Shown here piece by piece: positions 17,516-26,741 of a stretch of 64,000 nucleotides of DNA. Made by a program: the position numbers and the translations under genes. The stretch lies in the NCBI RefSeq assembly GCF_006386545.1, contig NZ_SWAR01000014.1, positions 54,596 to 118,595 of the forward strand. Direction: 5' to 3'. Position 1 is the first letter of the stretch; each line of letters starts with the position of its first letter. Under the pieces are notes generated by a model, which was given only the letters and a program-made list of their open reading frames with translations, made no database searches and was not told the DNA's origin. This DNA comes from Methylibium rhizosphaerae. Its GTDB lineage: Bacteria; Pseudomonadota; Gammaproteobacteria; Burkholderiales; Burkholderiaceae_C.

Positions 17516-18226
17516 TCAGACCTCCAGCCACTCCTTGCGAATATAGGCGTTGGCCCGCAAGTCGGCAGGCGTGCCCTCGAAGACGATGCGGCCATGGCCC
17601 ATGACGTAGCAGCGCTCAGAGATTTCCAGCGCGATGGTGAGCTTCTGTTCCACCAGCAGCACCGAAACACCGCGGCGCTTGAGCTCCTTCAGGTATTGCG
17701 CCACCAGCTCCACGATCTTGGGCGCGAGTCCCTCGGTCGGCTCGTCGATCATGATGAGGTCCGGGTCGCCCATGAGCGTGCGGCACAGGGTGAGCATCTG
17801 CTGTTCGCCGCCCGACAGCACGCCGGCCTCGGTGTGCTGCCGCTCCTTGAGCCGCGGGAACATCCCGTACATGTCGTCGAAGCTCCAGCGCGGCTTGCCC
17901 TTCTTCCTGCCGCCGCCCTTCTCGCCCAGCATCAGGTTCTGGTGCACGGTGAGCTCGGGAAAGATGTCGCGGTTCTCGGGCACGTAGCCGATGCCCAGGT
18001 GCGCGATCTCGTAGGCCTTCCTGCCCAGGATCTCGTCGGCGTTCCACTTGATGGAGCCCTGCCCGTCCACCAGGCCCATGATGGTCTTCACGGTGGTGGA
18101 GCGGCCCGAGCCGTTGCGGCCCAGCAGGCTCACGATCTCGCCGGGCTTCACGTCGAGCGTGACGCCGTGCAGCACATGGCTCTTGCCGTAGAAGGCATGC
18201 AGGTTGTCCAGATGCAGTCCGCTCAT
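17516..18226 (-). CDS. livF: LivF-type ABC transporter ATP-binding protein with an atypical Walker A
   Basis: 236-aa ATPase of a branched-chain-amino-acid-type ABC importer. ATG 18226 overlaps the livG stop by one base. Signature LSGGEQQML, Walker B LIMIDEPTEGLAPK and the switch His region LLVEQ are normal. Walker A reads GRNGSGRSTT: the invariant lysine is arginine (R42). The variant is clear in the DNA (codon CGC). Arg substitutions there usually reduce hydrolysis, so LivG may do most of the work, or the family may tolerate the change. It lies downstream of livG and upstream of a terminator. Substrate is unlikely to be assignable from this subunit. Confidence 0.93.
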   Translation of the reverse strand: MSGLHLDNLHAFYGKSHVLHGVTLDVKPGEIVSLLGRNGSGRSTTVKTIMGLVDGQGSIKWNADEILGRKAYEIAHLGIGYVPENRDIFPELTVHQNLMLGEKGGGRKKGKPRWSFDDMYGMFPRLKERQHTEAGVLSGGEQQMLTLCRTLMGDPDLIMIDEPTEGLAPKIVELVAQYLKELKRRGVSVLLVEQKLTIALEISERCYVMGHGRIVFEGTPADLRANAYIRKEWLEV

Positions 18227-19014
18227 CAATGCGCTCCTGCCGCTTGCGCCTGCTGCTCGGCCAGCACCGAGCCGAGGTAGGCCTCCTGAACCCGCGGATT
18301 GGCCCGCACCTTGTCGGGCGTGTCGAAGGCGATCACCTCGCCGTACACCAGCACCGCGATCTTGTCGGCCAGGCCGAACACCACGCCCATGTCGTGCTCC
18401 ACCGTGAGCAGCGTCTTGCCCTCGGTGACCTCGCGGATCAGCTGCACGAAACGCTTGGTCTCGCTCTTGCTCATGCCGGCGGTGGGCTCGTCGAGCAGCA
18501 CCACGCTGGCGCCGCCGGCGATGGTGATGCCGATCTCGAGCGCGCGCTGCTCGGCATAGGTGAGGTTCATGGCCAGCACGTGGCGCTTCTTGTCGAGCTT
18601 GATCATCTCCAGCACCTGTTCGGTGCGGTCGTTCACGTCGCGCAGGTCGGCCAGGAAGCGCCAGAACGCGTAGCGCGCCTTCATGCTCCACAGCACCGCG
18701 CAGCGGATGTTCTCGAACACCGACAGCCGGGTGAACAGGTTGCTCACCTGGAAGCTGCGGCTCAGGCCCCGGCGGTTGATCTCATAGGGGGCGAGGCCGT
18801 CGATGCGCTCGCCGTGGAGCCTGATCTCGCCGCTGCTGGCGCCGAAGCGCCCGCTGATGAGGTTGAACAGCGTGGACTTGCCCGCGCCGTTGGGTCCGAT
18901 GATGGCCACCCGCTCGCCAGGCTTCACCTGCAGGTTGGCGCCGCGAATGATTTCCGTCTTGCCGAAGCTCTTGCGAACGTCGATCAGCTCGACGGCGTAG
19001 GTTGCTGTGGTCAT
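18226..19014 (-). CDS. livG: LivG-type ABC transporter ATP-binding protein
   Basis: 262-aa ATPase partner of LivF. Canonical Walker A is GPNGAGKSTLFNLISG, Walker B VVLLDEPTAGMSKSE, and the switch TVEHDMGVVFGLAD. The ABC signature region reads LTYAEQRALEIG, the divergent form common in LivG. ATG 19014 overlaps the livM stop (ATGA) and the stop overlaps the livF ATG, so stoichiometric production is likely. It is a cytoplasmic component of the importer encoded at 17.5-22.8 kb. Confidence 0.94.
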   Translation of the reverse strand: MTTATYAVELIDVRKSFGKTEIIRGANLQVKPGERVAIIGPNGAGKSTLFNLISGRFGASSGEIRLHGERIDGLAPYEINRRGLSRSFQVSNLFTRLSVFENIRCAVLWSMKARYAFWRFLADLRDVNDRTEQVLEMIKLDKKRHVLAMNLTYAEQRALEIGITIAGGASVVLLDEPTAGMSKSETKRFVQLIREVTEGKTLLTVEHDMGVVFGLADKIAVLVYGEVIAFDTPDKVRANPRVQEAYLGSVLAEQQAQAAGAH

Positions 19015-20366
19015 AGTGCTTCCCGCCGCTTGATCTCGGCTTCGATCTCTTCCTGGATGGTGTCCCACTGGCGCTTGAACTCGCGCCGCGTGATCTCGAA
19101 CATCGCCAGGCCGGTGACGAACACGAAGGCCGCGCCGAACCAGCTGTCCAGTCCCTGGGCATTGAGCGTCACGCCGGCGAAGGTGAGCTCGGGCCCGAGG
19201 GCGATGTTGAGCTGCAGGTGGTAGACCATCTCGATCATCGCGGCCGCCCCGACCAGCATCACGAAGGCGCAGCCGCCGAGCGCGAGGTAGGATGTCCACA
19301 GCCTGCGCAGCTTGCCGAAGGCGGCCACGCGCAGGTTCATCATGATCAGGCTGGCGATGCCGCCCGGTGCATAGGCCACCATGAACAGGAAGACCAGTCC
19401 CAGGTAGAGCAGCCAGGCCTTGGTGAGCTCGGACAGCAGCACCAGCGCCAGCACCATCAGCACCGCGCCGATGATCGGCCCGAAGAAGAAGGTGGCGCCG
19501 CCCAGGAAGACGAACAGCAGGTAGGCACCCGAGCGCGCGGCGCCCACCACCTCGGCGGTCACGATCTCGAAGTTGAGCGCGCCCAGGCCGCCCGCGATGC
19601 CGGCGAAGAAGCCCGAGATCATGAAGGCGATGTAGCGCACGTGCTGCGTGCTGTAGCCGATGAACTCGACCCGCTCGGGGTTGTCGCGCACCGCATTGAG
19701 GATGCGCCCGAGCGGCGTGCGGGTGAGCGCGAACATGGCGGCGGTGCAGACGAAGCAGTACACCGCCACCAGGTAGTACACCTGCACCTGGGGCCCGAAG
19801 CTGATGCCCATGACCGGCTGGCCCACCACCCGGTTGCCGGTGATGCCGCCTTCGCCGCCGAAGAACTCGGGGATCATCAGCGACATCGACCACACCAGCT
19901 CGCCGATGCCCAGCGTGATCATCGCGAAGGTGGTGCCGGCCTTCTTGGTGGTCACGTAGCCCAGCAGCGCGGCGAAGAACAGCCCCGACAGCCCGCCTAC
20001 CAGCGGCACCAGGCTCACCGGCACCGCCAGCTTGCCGGCCGACACCATGTTGAGCGTGTGGATGGCGAGGAAGGACCCGAGCCCGCTGTACACCGCATGG
20101 CCGAAGCTCAGCATGCCGCCCTGCCCCAGCAGGATGTTGTAGGCCAGGCAGGCAATGATGGCGATGCCGATCTGCGTGAGCATGGTCTGCCCGAAGCTCG
20201 ACTTCCACACCAGCGGCGCGAGGGCCAGCAGCAGCGCGAAGAGGCTCCAGAGCACCCAGCGGCCCACGTTGTAGGGCCTGAAGTGGAAGTAGGCTTCGCG
20301 GGAGCGGGCCTGTCGGGCCGGCAGCGTGCCGGCGCCTTGTGTCGTTGTCATGGGTGTGGAAGACAT
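19011..20366 (-). CDS. livM: LivM-type ABC transporter permease with C-terminal extension
   Basis: 451-aa inner-membrane permease. The LivM core has about 10 hydrophobic helices, with GYVTTKKAGTTFAMITLGIGE, GRILNAVRDNPERVEFIGY (coupling loop) and FLGGATFFFGPIIGA. The last 100 residues form an added segment with two hydrophobic stretches and an acidic/basic tail (FKRQWDTIQEEIEAEIKRRE) absent from the roughly 330-aa canonical LivM. ATG 20366 is used; 20351 is an alternative. It lies one base after the livH stop. Confidence 0.92.
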   Translation of the reverse strand: MSSTPMTTTQGAGTLPARQARSREAYFHFRPYNVGRWVLWSLFALLLALAPLVWKSSFGQTMLTQIGIAIIACLAYNILLGQGGMLSFGHAVYSGLGSFLAIHTLNMVSAGKLAVPVSLVPLVGGLSGLFFAALLGYVTTKKAGTTFAMITLGIGELVWSMSLMIPEFFGGEGGITGNRVVGQPVMGISFGPQVQVYYLVAVYCFVCTAAMFALTRTPLGRILNAVRDNPERVEFIGYSTQHVRYIAFMISGFFAGIAGGLGALNFEIVTAEVVGAARSGAYLLFVFLGGATFFFGPIIGAVLMVLALVLLSELTKAWLLYLGLVFLFMVAYAPGGIASLIMMNLRVAAFGKLRRLWTSYLALGGCAFVMLVGAAAMIEMVYHLQLNIALGPELTFAGVTLNAQGLDSWFGAAFVFVTGLAMFEITRREFKRQWDTIQEEIEAEIKRREAL

Positions 20367-20367
20367 G

Positions 20368-21399
20368 TCAGCCCTCGCGCGTGCCGAGCAGGCCCTTGGG
20401 CCGGAAGATCAGGATCAGCACGAGCAGCAGGTACGGCAGGATGGGCGCGGCCTGGGGCAGCGTGATGCGCAGCAACGGCCAGCCGAAGGTTTGCGGCCCC
20501 ACCGAGCCGCCGAGGGCGTTGATGAGCGTGGCGAGAGACTCGTCGACCGTGAGCGGCAGCGTCTGCAGCAGGCCGATGACCAGCGAGCCGACGAAGGCCC
20601 CGGCCAGCGAGCCCATGCCGCCCACCACGACCACCACGAAGATGATGGAGCCGACGATGGCCGCCATCGACGGTTCGGTCACGAAGGTCATGCCGCCCAC
20701 CACGCCGGCCAGGCCGGCGAGTGCACAGCCGCTGCCGAACACCAGCATGAACACGCGCGGCACGTTGTGCCCCAGCGCCTCGACCATCTCAGGATGCGTG
20801 AGCGCTGCCTGGATGACGAGGCCGATGCGGGTGCGGGTGAGCAGCAGCCACAGCGACACCAGCATCACCAGCGCCACCACCATCATGAAGAAGCGCGTCG
20901 CCGGGAAGGTGGAGCAATGCACCACCGCCCCCGCAGCCGCCGCGCAGCGCTCGGCCGGCGCGGCGCCCCACACGAGGCCGAAACCATCGACCGACGACTG
21001 CACGATGGTGAAGGCAGGGCCCTGCAGCACCGCCGGCGGCGAGAACGGCACCGGCGACAGGCCCCACACCAGCTTCACCAGCTCGAGGATCACGTACGAC
21101 AGCCCGAAGGTGATGAGCAGTTCGGGCACGTGGCCGAACTTGTGCACCCGCCGCAGCGCGGTGCGCTCGAACAGGGCGCCCAGCGCGCCCACGGCCAGCG
21201 GCGCGAGCAGCAGCGCCGGCCAGAAGCCCACCACGCCGGCGATCGCATAGGCCACGTAGGCACCCACCATGTAGAAGCTGGCGTGCGCGAAGTTGAGCAC
21301 GCCCATCATGCTGAAGATGAGCGTGAGCCCCGAGCTGAGCATGAACAGCAGGAGCCCGGAGCTGATGCCGTTGAGGATGTTGATGAAAAGCTGGTCCAC
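20368..21399 (-). CDS. livH: LivH-type ABC transporter permease
   Basis: 343-aa inner-membrane permease with an N-terminus typical of LivH (ILNGISSGLLLFMLSSGLTL, GVLNFAHASFYMVGAY). A periplasmic insert around residues 115-165 makes it slightly longer than E. coli LivH. The coupling loop includes RTRIGLVIQAALTHPEMVEALG. The start codon is GTG at 21399. It is separated from livK by a 90-bp gap containing a strong hairpin. It pairs with LivM to form the translocation channel. Confidence 0.93.
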   Translation of the reverse strand: MDQLFINILNGISSGLLLFMLSSGLTLIFSMMGVLNFAHASFYMVGAYVAYAIAGVVGFWPALLLAPLAVGALGALFERTALRRVHKFGHVPELLITFGLSYVILELVKLVWGLSPVPFSPPAVLQGPAFTIVQSSVDGFGLVWGAAPAERCAAAAGAVVHCSTFPATRFFMMVVALVMLVSLWLLLTRTRIGLVIQAALTHPEMVEALGHNVPRVFMLVFGSGCALAGLAGVVGGMTFVTEPSMAAIVGSIIFVVVVVGGMGSLAGAFVGSLVIGLLQTLPLTVDESLATLINALGGSVGPQTFGWPLLRITLPQAAPILPYLLLVLILIFRPKGLLGTREG

Positions 21400-21437
21400 G
21401 AGCGGATTCCGTGCGGCGAAGGGCTTCTGATGAACCG

Positions 21438-21469
21438 CGGGCCCGGCGGAGCGTGCTCCGGCGGGCCCG
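21438..21469. other. strong hairpin between livK and livH
   Basis: A 14-bp inverted repeat with one mismatch (left arm 21438-21451, 4-nt loop CGTG, right arm 21456-21469) lies in the livK-livH gap. No U-run follows on the minus strand. Its place after a binding-protein gene suggests an mRNA-stabilising or attenuating stem that keeps LivK in excess over the permeases. Confidence 0.5.
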
Positions 21470-21489
21470 GGCGGCGGGTCGGCTGCGGG

Positions 21490-22791
21490 TTACGAAGCCG
21501 AGGGCCGCTTCATCTGGCACGAGGTGGGCGTGCTCGACACGTACGGTTCGAAGGTCTTGACCGGCTGGAAGTTGAAGCCGGTGTTCTCGACGCTGTAGTC
21601 GTTGGGCGCCTTGCCGGCCTTCTGCCACACCGCGATGTAGAGCGTCTGCTGCAGCTGGTGGTCGGTCTTGCGCATCTCGACGTCGCCGTTGAGGCTCTTG
21701 GCCTGCAGGCCTTCGAGGGCGAACGCCACCTTGAGCGGGTCGGTGCTCTTGGCCTTGGCCATGGCCGCCGACAGCAGCGTGTAGGCGTGGTAGATCTGGC
21801 CGGTGTAGTAGTCGTCGTTGAAGCGCTTCTTGTACTCGTCCATGATCCTGCGCGCTTCGCCGGTCATGGCGCTGTGCATCACGCCCACCTGGTACACGCG
21901 GCCCGCAGAGTTGGCGCCCATGGCGGTGGGCGTGCCCGAGACGGCAGCGTAGTAGGTGTAGAACTTGGCGTTCAGGCCGGCGTCGTTGGCGGCCTTGACC
22001 AGCAGCGTGAGGTCGGACGACCAGTTGCCGGTGACCACCGTGTCGGCGCCCGAGGCCTTGATCTTGGCGATGTAGGGCGCGAAGTCGCGCACCTGGGCCA
22101 GCGGATGCAGGTCCTCGCCGACGATCTGGACGTCAGGGCGCTTGCGCGACAGGTTGTCCTTGGCATAGCGCGCCACCTGGTGGCCATGGGCGTAGTTCTG
22201 GTTCAGCAGGTAGACCTTCTTGATGTCGGGCTGGTCCTTCATGAAGGTGGTCAGCGCCTCCATCTTCATGGAGGTGTCGGCATCGAGGCGGAAGTGCCAG
22301 AAGCTGCACTTGCTGTTGGTGAGGTCCGGGTCCACCGCGGCGTAGTTCAGGAAGACGACCTCCTTGCCCGGGTTGCGCTCGTTGTACTTGTTCAGGAAGT
22401 CGATGATCGCGGTGGCCGGGCCGGTGCCGGTGCCCTGTGCCACGTAGCGGATGCCCTGGTCGATGGCCGACTGCAGCGCGCTCACGGTTTCTTGCGGGCT
22501 CAGCTTGTTGTCGAAGGAGACGATCTCGAACTTCACGCCCGCGGGGTTGTTCTTGCTGAACTGCTCGGCGAGGAACTGGAAGCCCTTGAGCTGGTTCTGG
22601 CCGGTGGCCGCCGTGAGGCCGGTGAGCGCGTCGATCCAGGCGATCTTCACCGTCTCGTTGAGCTTGCCGGCCGGCGCAGCCGCCGCCGGCTTGGCCGCAG
22701 GCTTGGCCTGCTGGGCCTGCACGGCCAGCATGCTCGACAGGAGGATGGCCGACGCAACGGCCGTGGTACGAGCGATGCGGTTGAGCTTCAT
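21490..22791 (-). CDS. ABC transporter substrate-binding protein (LivK-like, Peripla_BP_6)
   Basis: 433-aa periplasmic solute-binding protein. Signal peptide residues 1-26 (cleavage after VQA) are followed by a Lys/Ala/Pro linker. The type I binding fold begins at VKIAWIDALTGLTAATGQ. Other family landmarks are VSALQSAIDQGIRYVAQGT, KKVYLLNQNYAHGHQVA and GADTVVTGNWSSDLTLLVKAA. ATG 22791 has GGAG about 8 nt upstream. It is first of the livKHMGF genes and follows an acyl-CoA synthetase gene. Homologues in such clusters often bind aromatic or short-chain carboxylates rather than amino acids; the ligand here is unknown. Confidence 0.92.
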   Translation of the reverse strand: MKLNRIARTTAVASAILLSSMLAVQAQQAKPAAKPAAAAPAGKLNETVKIAWIDALTGLTAATGQNQLKGFQFLAEQFSKNNPAGVKFEIVSFDNKLSPQETVSALQSAIDQGIRYVAQGTGTGPATAIIDFLNKYNERNPGKEVVFLNYAAVDPDLTNSKCSFWHFRLDADTSMKMEALTTFMKDQPDIKKVYLLNQNYAHGHQVARYAKDNLSRKRPDVQIVGEDLHPLAQVRDFAPYIAKIKASGADTVVTGNWSSDLTLLVKAANDAGLNAKFYTYYAAVSGTPTAMGANSAGRVYQVGVMHSAMTGEARRIMDEYKKRFNDDYYTGQIYHAYTLLSAAMAKAKSTDPLKVAFALEGLQAKSLNGDVEMRKTDHQLQQTLYIAVWQKAGKAPNDYSVENTGFNFQPVKTFEPYVSSTPTSCQMKRPSAS

Positions 22792-22928
22792 TGCTTTGTC
22801 TCCTTCGCGGCTGATGCCTGCTTGTCTAGGGTGGCCAAAAGGTTATTCGCAATCCGTTCGCACGGCTTCAGGGATGACCCGAGCGGACCTTGTCGCCCAC
22901 AGGACACCCGGCACGAAAAGGCGCTGCT

Positions 22929-24563
22929 TCATGAGGTCGGAAGCTTGTAGTCCTTGTAGAGCTCCCGCAGCTTGAGCTTCTGGATCTTGCCGGTGGCCGT
23001 GTGCGGAATCTCGTTCACGAACACCACGTCGTCGGGGATCTGCCACTTGGCGATCCGGCCTTCATAGAACTGCAGCATTTCCTCGCGGCCCACCTCGGCG
23101 CCGGGCTTCCTGATGATGACGAGCAGCGGCCGCTCGTCCCACTTCGGGTGCCGGCAGGCGATGACGGCAGCCTCGTGCACCGCCGGATGGGCCATGGCGA
23201 TGTTCTCCAGGTCGATGGAGCTGATCCATTCGCCGCCGGACTTGATGACGTCCTTGCTGCGGTCGGTGATCTGCATGAAGGCGTCGGCATCGATGGTGGC
23301 CACGTCGCCGGTGGGGAACCAGCCGTTCACCAGCGGCGAACGCGGGCCCTTGTAGTAGCTGTCGATGACCCAGGGCCCGCGCACCACGAGGTTGCCGGAG
23401 GCCTTGCCGTCCCAGGGCAGCTCGGCATCGTTGTCGTCGATGATCTTCATGTCGATGCCGTAGATCACCTTGCCCTGCTTCTCGAGGATGTGCCGCTGCT
23501 GCTCCTTGGGCAGGTCGAAGTGCTTGGCCTTGAGCTTCGACAGCGTGCCCAGCGGCGACAGCTCGGTCATGCCCCAGGCGTGGATCACGGTGACGCCATA
23601 GTCGTCTTCGAGCGTGCGGATCATCGAGGGCGGACAGGCCGAGCCGCCGATCACCGTGCGGCGGAAGGTGCTGAACTTCAGCTCGTTCTGCTTCACATAG
23701 GTGAGCAGGCCGAGCCACACGGTGGGCACGCCGGCGCTGAAGCTGACCTTCTCGCTTTCGAACAGCTCGAACAGCGACTTGCCGTCGAGGTGCGGCCCGG
23801 GGAACACCACCTTGCAGCCGGAGAGCGCGGCCGAGTAAGGCAGCCCCCAGGCGTTGACGTGGAACATCGGCACCACCGGCAGCACCACGTCCTGGGCCGA
23901 CAGCGACATTGCGTCGGGCAGCGCGGCCGCATAGGCATGCAGGATGGTCGAGCGGTGGCTGTACACGGCCCCTTTCGGGTTGCCGGTCGTGCCGGACGTG
24001 TAGCAGATGCTGGAGGCGGTGTTCTCGTCGAACTCGGGCCAGTCGAAGCGACCGTCCTCGGCCTCCACGAGCTCCTCGTAGCACAGCAGCTTCGGAATGC
24101 CGGTCGACGCCGGCATGTGGGCGCGGTCGGTCATCAGCACGAAGTGCCTGACGCTCTTCATGCTGTCGGCCAGCTTCTCTATCAGCGGCAGGAAGGTCAG
24201 CTCGAAGCACAGCACCGTGTCCTCGGCATCGTTGGCGATCCAGGCGATCTGCTCCGGGAACAGGCGCGGGTTGATGGTGTGGCAGACCAGCTGCGAGCCC
24301 GAGGTGCCGTAGTAGATCTCGAGGTGGCGGTAGCCGTTCCAGCCCAGCGTGGCGACACGGTCGCCGGCCCGGCAGCCCAGCCGGGCCAGCGCCTGGGCCA
24401 CCTTGCGGGAGCGCAGCTCGGCGTCGGCCCAGGTGTAGCGGTGGAGGTCGCCTTCGACCCGCTTCGACACGATCTCGGTGTCGCCGAAATGCCTCGCGGC
24501 ATGCGTGATCAGCGAAGAGATCATGAGGGGCATCTGCATCATCTGGCCCATCAGCTGCGCCAT
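22929..24563 (-). CDS. acyl-CoA synthetase (AMP-forming, medium/long-chain type)
   Basis: 544-aa adenylate-forming ligase that activates a carboxylic acid to its CoA thioester. Motifs: P-loop-like [28 protein letters not shown] (A5), [12 protein letters not shown] (A7), [15 protein letters not shown] (A8) and the catalytic Lys in [10 protein letters not shown] (A10). It resembles FadD/AlkK-like medium-chain ligases. ATG 24563 has GGAG about 8 nt upstream. An 11-bp palindrome (GAACC-G-GGTTC, 24581-24591) lies just upstream. It is first of the minus-strand cluster; livK follows after 137 bp, a gap in which no further gene is seen. Confidence 0.95.
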   Translation of the reverse strand: MAQLMGQMMQMPLMISSLITHAARHFGDTEIVSKRVEGDLHRYTWADAELRSRKVAQALARLGCRAGDRVATLGWNGYRHLEIYYGTSGSQLVCHTINPRLFPEQIAWIANDAEDTVLCFELTFLPLIEKLADSMKSVRHFVLMTDRAHMPASTGIPKLLCYEELVEAEDGRFDWPEFDENTASSICYTSGTTGNPKGAVYSHRSTILHAYAAALPDAMSLSAQDVVLPVVPMFHVNAWGLPYSAALSGCKVVFPGPHLDGKSLFELFESEKVSFSAGVPTVWLGLLTYVKQNELKFSTFRRTVIGGSACPPSMIRTLEDDYGVTVIHAWGMTELSPLGTLSKLKAKHFDLPKEQQRHILEKQGKVIYGIDMKIIDDNDAELPWDGKASGNLVVRGPWVIDSYYKGPRSPLVNGWFPTGDVATIDADAFMQITDRSKDVIKSGGEWISSIDLENIAMAHPAVHEAAVIACRHPKWDERPLLVIIRKPGAEVGREEMLQFYEGRIAKWQIPDDVVFVNEIPHTATGKIQKLKLRELYKDYKLPTS

Positions 24564-24657
24564 GGTGTCTGTCTCCTTTCGAACCGGGTTCCGTACCGAT
24601 GCAGCGCATCATGAAACGGCGCTGCTGCGAGTGGTTTGCGGTATACCCTAGTCGCCC

Positions 24658-24684
24658 TTGAAAAACTGTCGCGCTGACTACACT
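24658..24684 (+). promoter_or_regulatory. candidate selO promoter in the divergent gap
   Basis: TTGAAA (24658-24663) and TACACT (24679-24684) are separated by 15 bp, shorter than ideal. TACACT ends 7 nt before the selO ATG and no Shine-Dalgarno is present, so the transcript would be leaderless. The remaining divergent gap (24564-24657) must also hold the acyl-CoA synthetase promoter, which I cannot place. Confidence 0.35.
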
Positions 24685-24691
24685 TGGCCGG

Positions 24692-26230
24692 ATGACCAGT
24701 GTCTTGCCCCAAGGGCAACCTCCAGGACCGGCCGGCTCCGCGCAAGCGCCAGACGCCCCGATCGACGGCCTGCGATGGACCCACCGCTTCGCCGGCCTCG
24801 GCGAGCGTTTCCACACCCGCCTGCCCTCCACCCCGCTGCCCGACCCGCACTGGGTCGCCATCAGCGACAGCGCCGCAGCCGCCCTGGGCTGGCCCGCCGA
24901 CTGGTGGCGCCACCAGCAGTCGCTCGCAGCTTTCAGCGGCGGCACGCCGTGGCGCGGCATGCAGCCACTGGCCAGCGTCTACAGCGGCCACCAGTTCGGG
25001 GTCTGGGCCGGCCAGCTCGGCGACGGCCGCGCCATCCTGCTGGGCGAGGTGGACACGCCTTCCGGCCCGATGGAGATCCAGCTCAAGGGCAGCGGACTCA
25101 CGCCCTACTCGCGCATGGGCGACGGCCGAGCGGTGCTGCGCTCGTCGATCCGCGAGTTCCTCTGCTCCGAGGCCATGTTCCACCTGGGCATCCCGACCAC
25201 GCGCGCGCTGGCCATCAGCGGCTCGGCGCTGCCGGTGCGGCGCGAAACCGTCGAGACGGCAGCTGTGGTGACGCGGCTGTCGCCCAGCTTCATTCGCTTC
25301 GGGCACTTCGAGCACTTCTGCCACCACGACCAGCACGCCGAGCTGCGCCAGCTGGCCGACTTCGTGATCCGGCACCACTACCCGGAATGCCTGGACGCGC
25401 CGCAGCCGTACGTCGCGCTGCTGGAGGCGGTGACGCGCCGCACCGCCCGCCTTCTGGCCGACTGGCAGGCGGTGGGGTTTGCCCACGGCGTGATGAACAC
25501 CGACAACATGAGCATCCTCGGGCTCACCATCGACTACGGCCCGTTCGGCTTTCTCGATGCGTTCGATCCCGGCTTCATCTGCAACCATTCGGACACCCAG
25601 GGCCGCTACGCCTATGCCCGCCAACCCAACGTGGCGCTGTGGAACCTGCATGCGCTGGCCCAGGCCCTGCTGCCCCTGGTCGGCGAAGGCGAGGAAGCCA
25701 GCGACCTGCTGCTCGAGGCGCTGGAGCCGTATCGCACCGAGTTCCCCGCCGCGCTGGAGGCACGCATGCGGGCCAAGCTCGGGCTCGCCACCGAGCAGCC
25801 CGCCGACCGGGAGCTGATCGACGGACTGCTGAAGCTGATGGCGGCCGACCGCGTCGATTTCACGATCGCCTTCCGCCGGCTGGCCGACTTCGGCAGCGCC
25901 GCCGGGGCCGATAACGCCGCGGTGCGCGACCTCTTCCTCGACCGTGCCGGCTTCGATGCCTGGGCCGGCCGGTACCAGGCGCGCCTGCAGGCAGAAGACA
26001 GCCTCGACGCCGAACGCGCCGTACGCATGAAGCGGGTGAACCCCAAGTTCGTGCTGCGCAACCACCTCGCCGAGGTGGCGATCCGCCAGGCCGGACAAGG
26101 CGATTTCAGCGAAGTGCAGCGGCTGCTGAAAGTTCTGGAGCGCCCGTACGACGAACAGCCTGAGCACTCGGCCGACGCCGGGTTCCCGCCCGACTGGGCG
26201 CAACACATCGAGGTGTCCTGTTCATCATGA
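24692..26230 (+). CDS. selO: protein adenylyltransferase SelO
   Basis: 512-aa pseudokinase-fold enzyme that transfers AMP to protein Ser/Thr/Tyr residues (SelO/YdiU/UPF0061). Family landmarks: [76 protein letters not shown] (metal/ATP site with Asn and Asp), and [11 protein letters not shown]. It ends VSCSS: Cys at the third-last position corresponds to the selenocysteine of eukaryotic selenoprotein O. The stop overlaps the msrB ATG (ATGA). Pairing with MsrB fits the proposed redox-stress role of SelO. Confidence 0.96.
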   Translation: MTSVLPQGQPPGPAGSAQAPDAPIDGLRWTHRFAGLGERFHTRLPSTPLPDPHWVAISDSAAAALGWPADWWRHQQSLAAFSGGTPWRGMQPLASVYSGHQFGVWAGQLGDGRAILLGEVDTPSGPMEIQLKGSGLTPYSRMGDGRAVLRSSIREFLCSEAMFHLGIPTTRALAISGSALPVRRETVETAAVVTRLSPSFIRFGHFEHFCHHDQHAELRQLADFVIRHHYPECLDAPQPYVALLEAVTRRTARLLADWQAVGFAHGVMNTDNMSILGLTIDYGPFGFLDAFDPGFICNHSDTQGRYAYARQPNVALWNLHALAQALLPLVGEGEEASDLLLEALEPYRTEFPAALEARMRAKLGLATEQPADRELIDGLLKLMAADRVDFTIAFRRLADFGSAAGADNAAVRDLFLDRAGFDAWAGRYQARLQAEDSLDAERAVRMKRVNPKFVLRNHLAEVAIRQAGQGDFSEVQRLLKVLERPYDEQPEHSADAGFPPDWAQHIEVSCSS

Positions 26231-26646
26231 GCCAGCCTGACAACAAGGATCGCAAGGTCAGCAAGTCCGAAGCCGAATGGCGTGCACAGCTCGACCCGGT
26301 GCAGTTCGAGGTGACCCGCCACGCCGCCACCGAGCGTGCCTTCACCGGCAAGTACTGGGACCACTGGAAGGACGGCGTCTACAACTGCGTATGCTGCGGC
26401 ACCCCGCTGTTCGCCTCGGAAACCAAGTTCGACGCCGGCTGTGGATGGCCGAGCTATTTCGAGCCGCTGCAGAGCGAGGTGATCGAACGGGTGGTCGACC
26501 GCAGCCACGGCATGGTGCGGGTCGAGGTGCGGTGCAACAACTGCGGCGCCCACCTGGGCCACGTGTTCCCCGACGGCCCCGAGCCCACCGGTGAGCGCTT
26601 CTGCATCAATTCGGCCGCGATAGACTTCGACGCCACCCCGAAGTAA
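26227..26646 (+). CDS. msrB: peptide-methionine (R)-S-oxide reductase MsrB
   Basis: 139-aa cytoplasmic enzyme reducing methionine-R-sulfoxide in proteins. Zinc ligands are two CxxC pairs (C54/C57 in CVCCG and C103/C106 in CNNCG). The catalytic Cys is C126 in [19 protein letters not shown] and GHVFPDGP are family hallmarks. There is no signal peptide. The start overlaps selO by 4 bp, so the two are translationally coupled. Confidence 0.97.
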   Translation: MSQPDNKDRKVSKSEAEWRAQLDPVQFEVTRHAATERAFTGKYWDHWKDGVYNCVCCGTPLFASETKFDAGCGWPSYFEPLQSEVIERVVDRSHGMVRVEVRCNNCGAHLGHVFPDGPEPTGERFCINSAAIDFDATPK

Positions 26647-26741
26647 CGGCCAGTAAAAGGCGTGCGGGGCCCGGTGCCGCCACCCAAGGCGCAGCATGAT
26701 GCGCGGTGGCGGCAGGTGCCCTGCCCGAGCCGCCTCATTGC

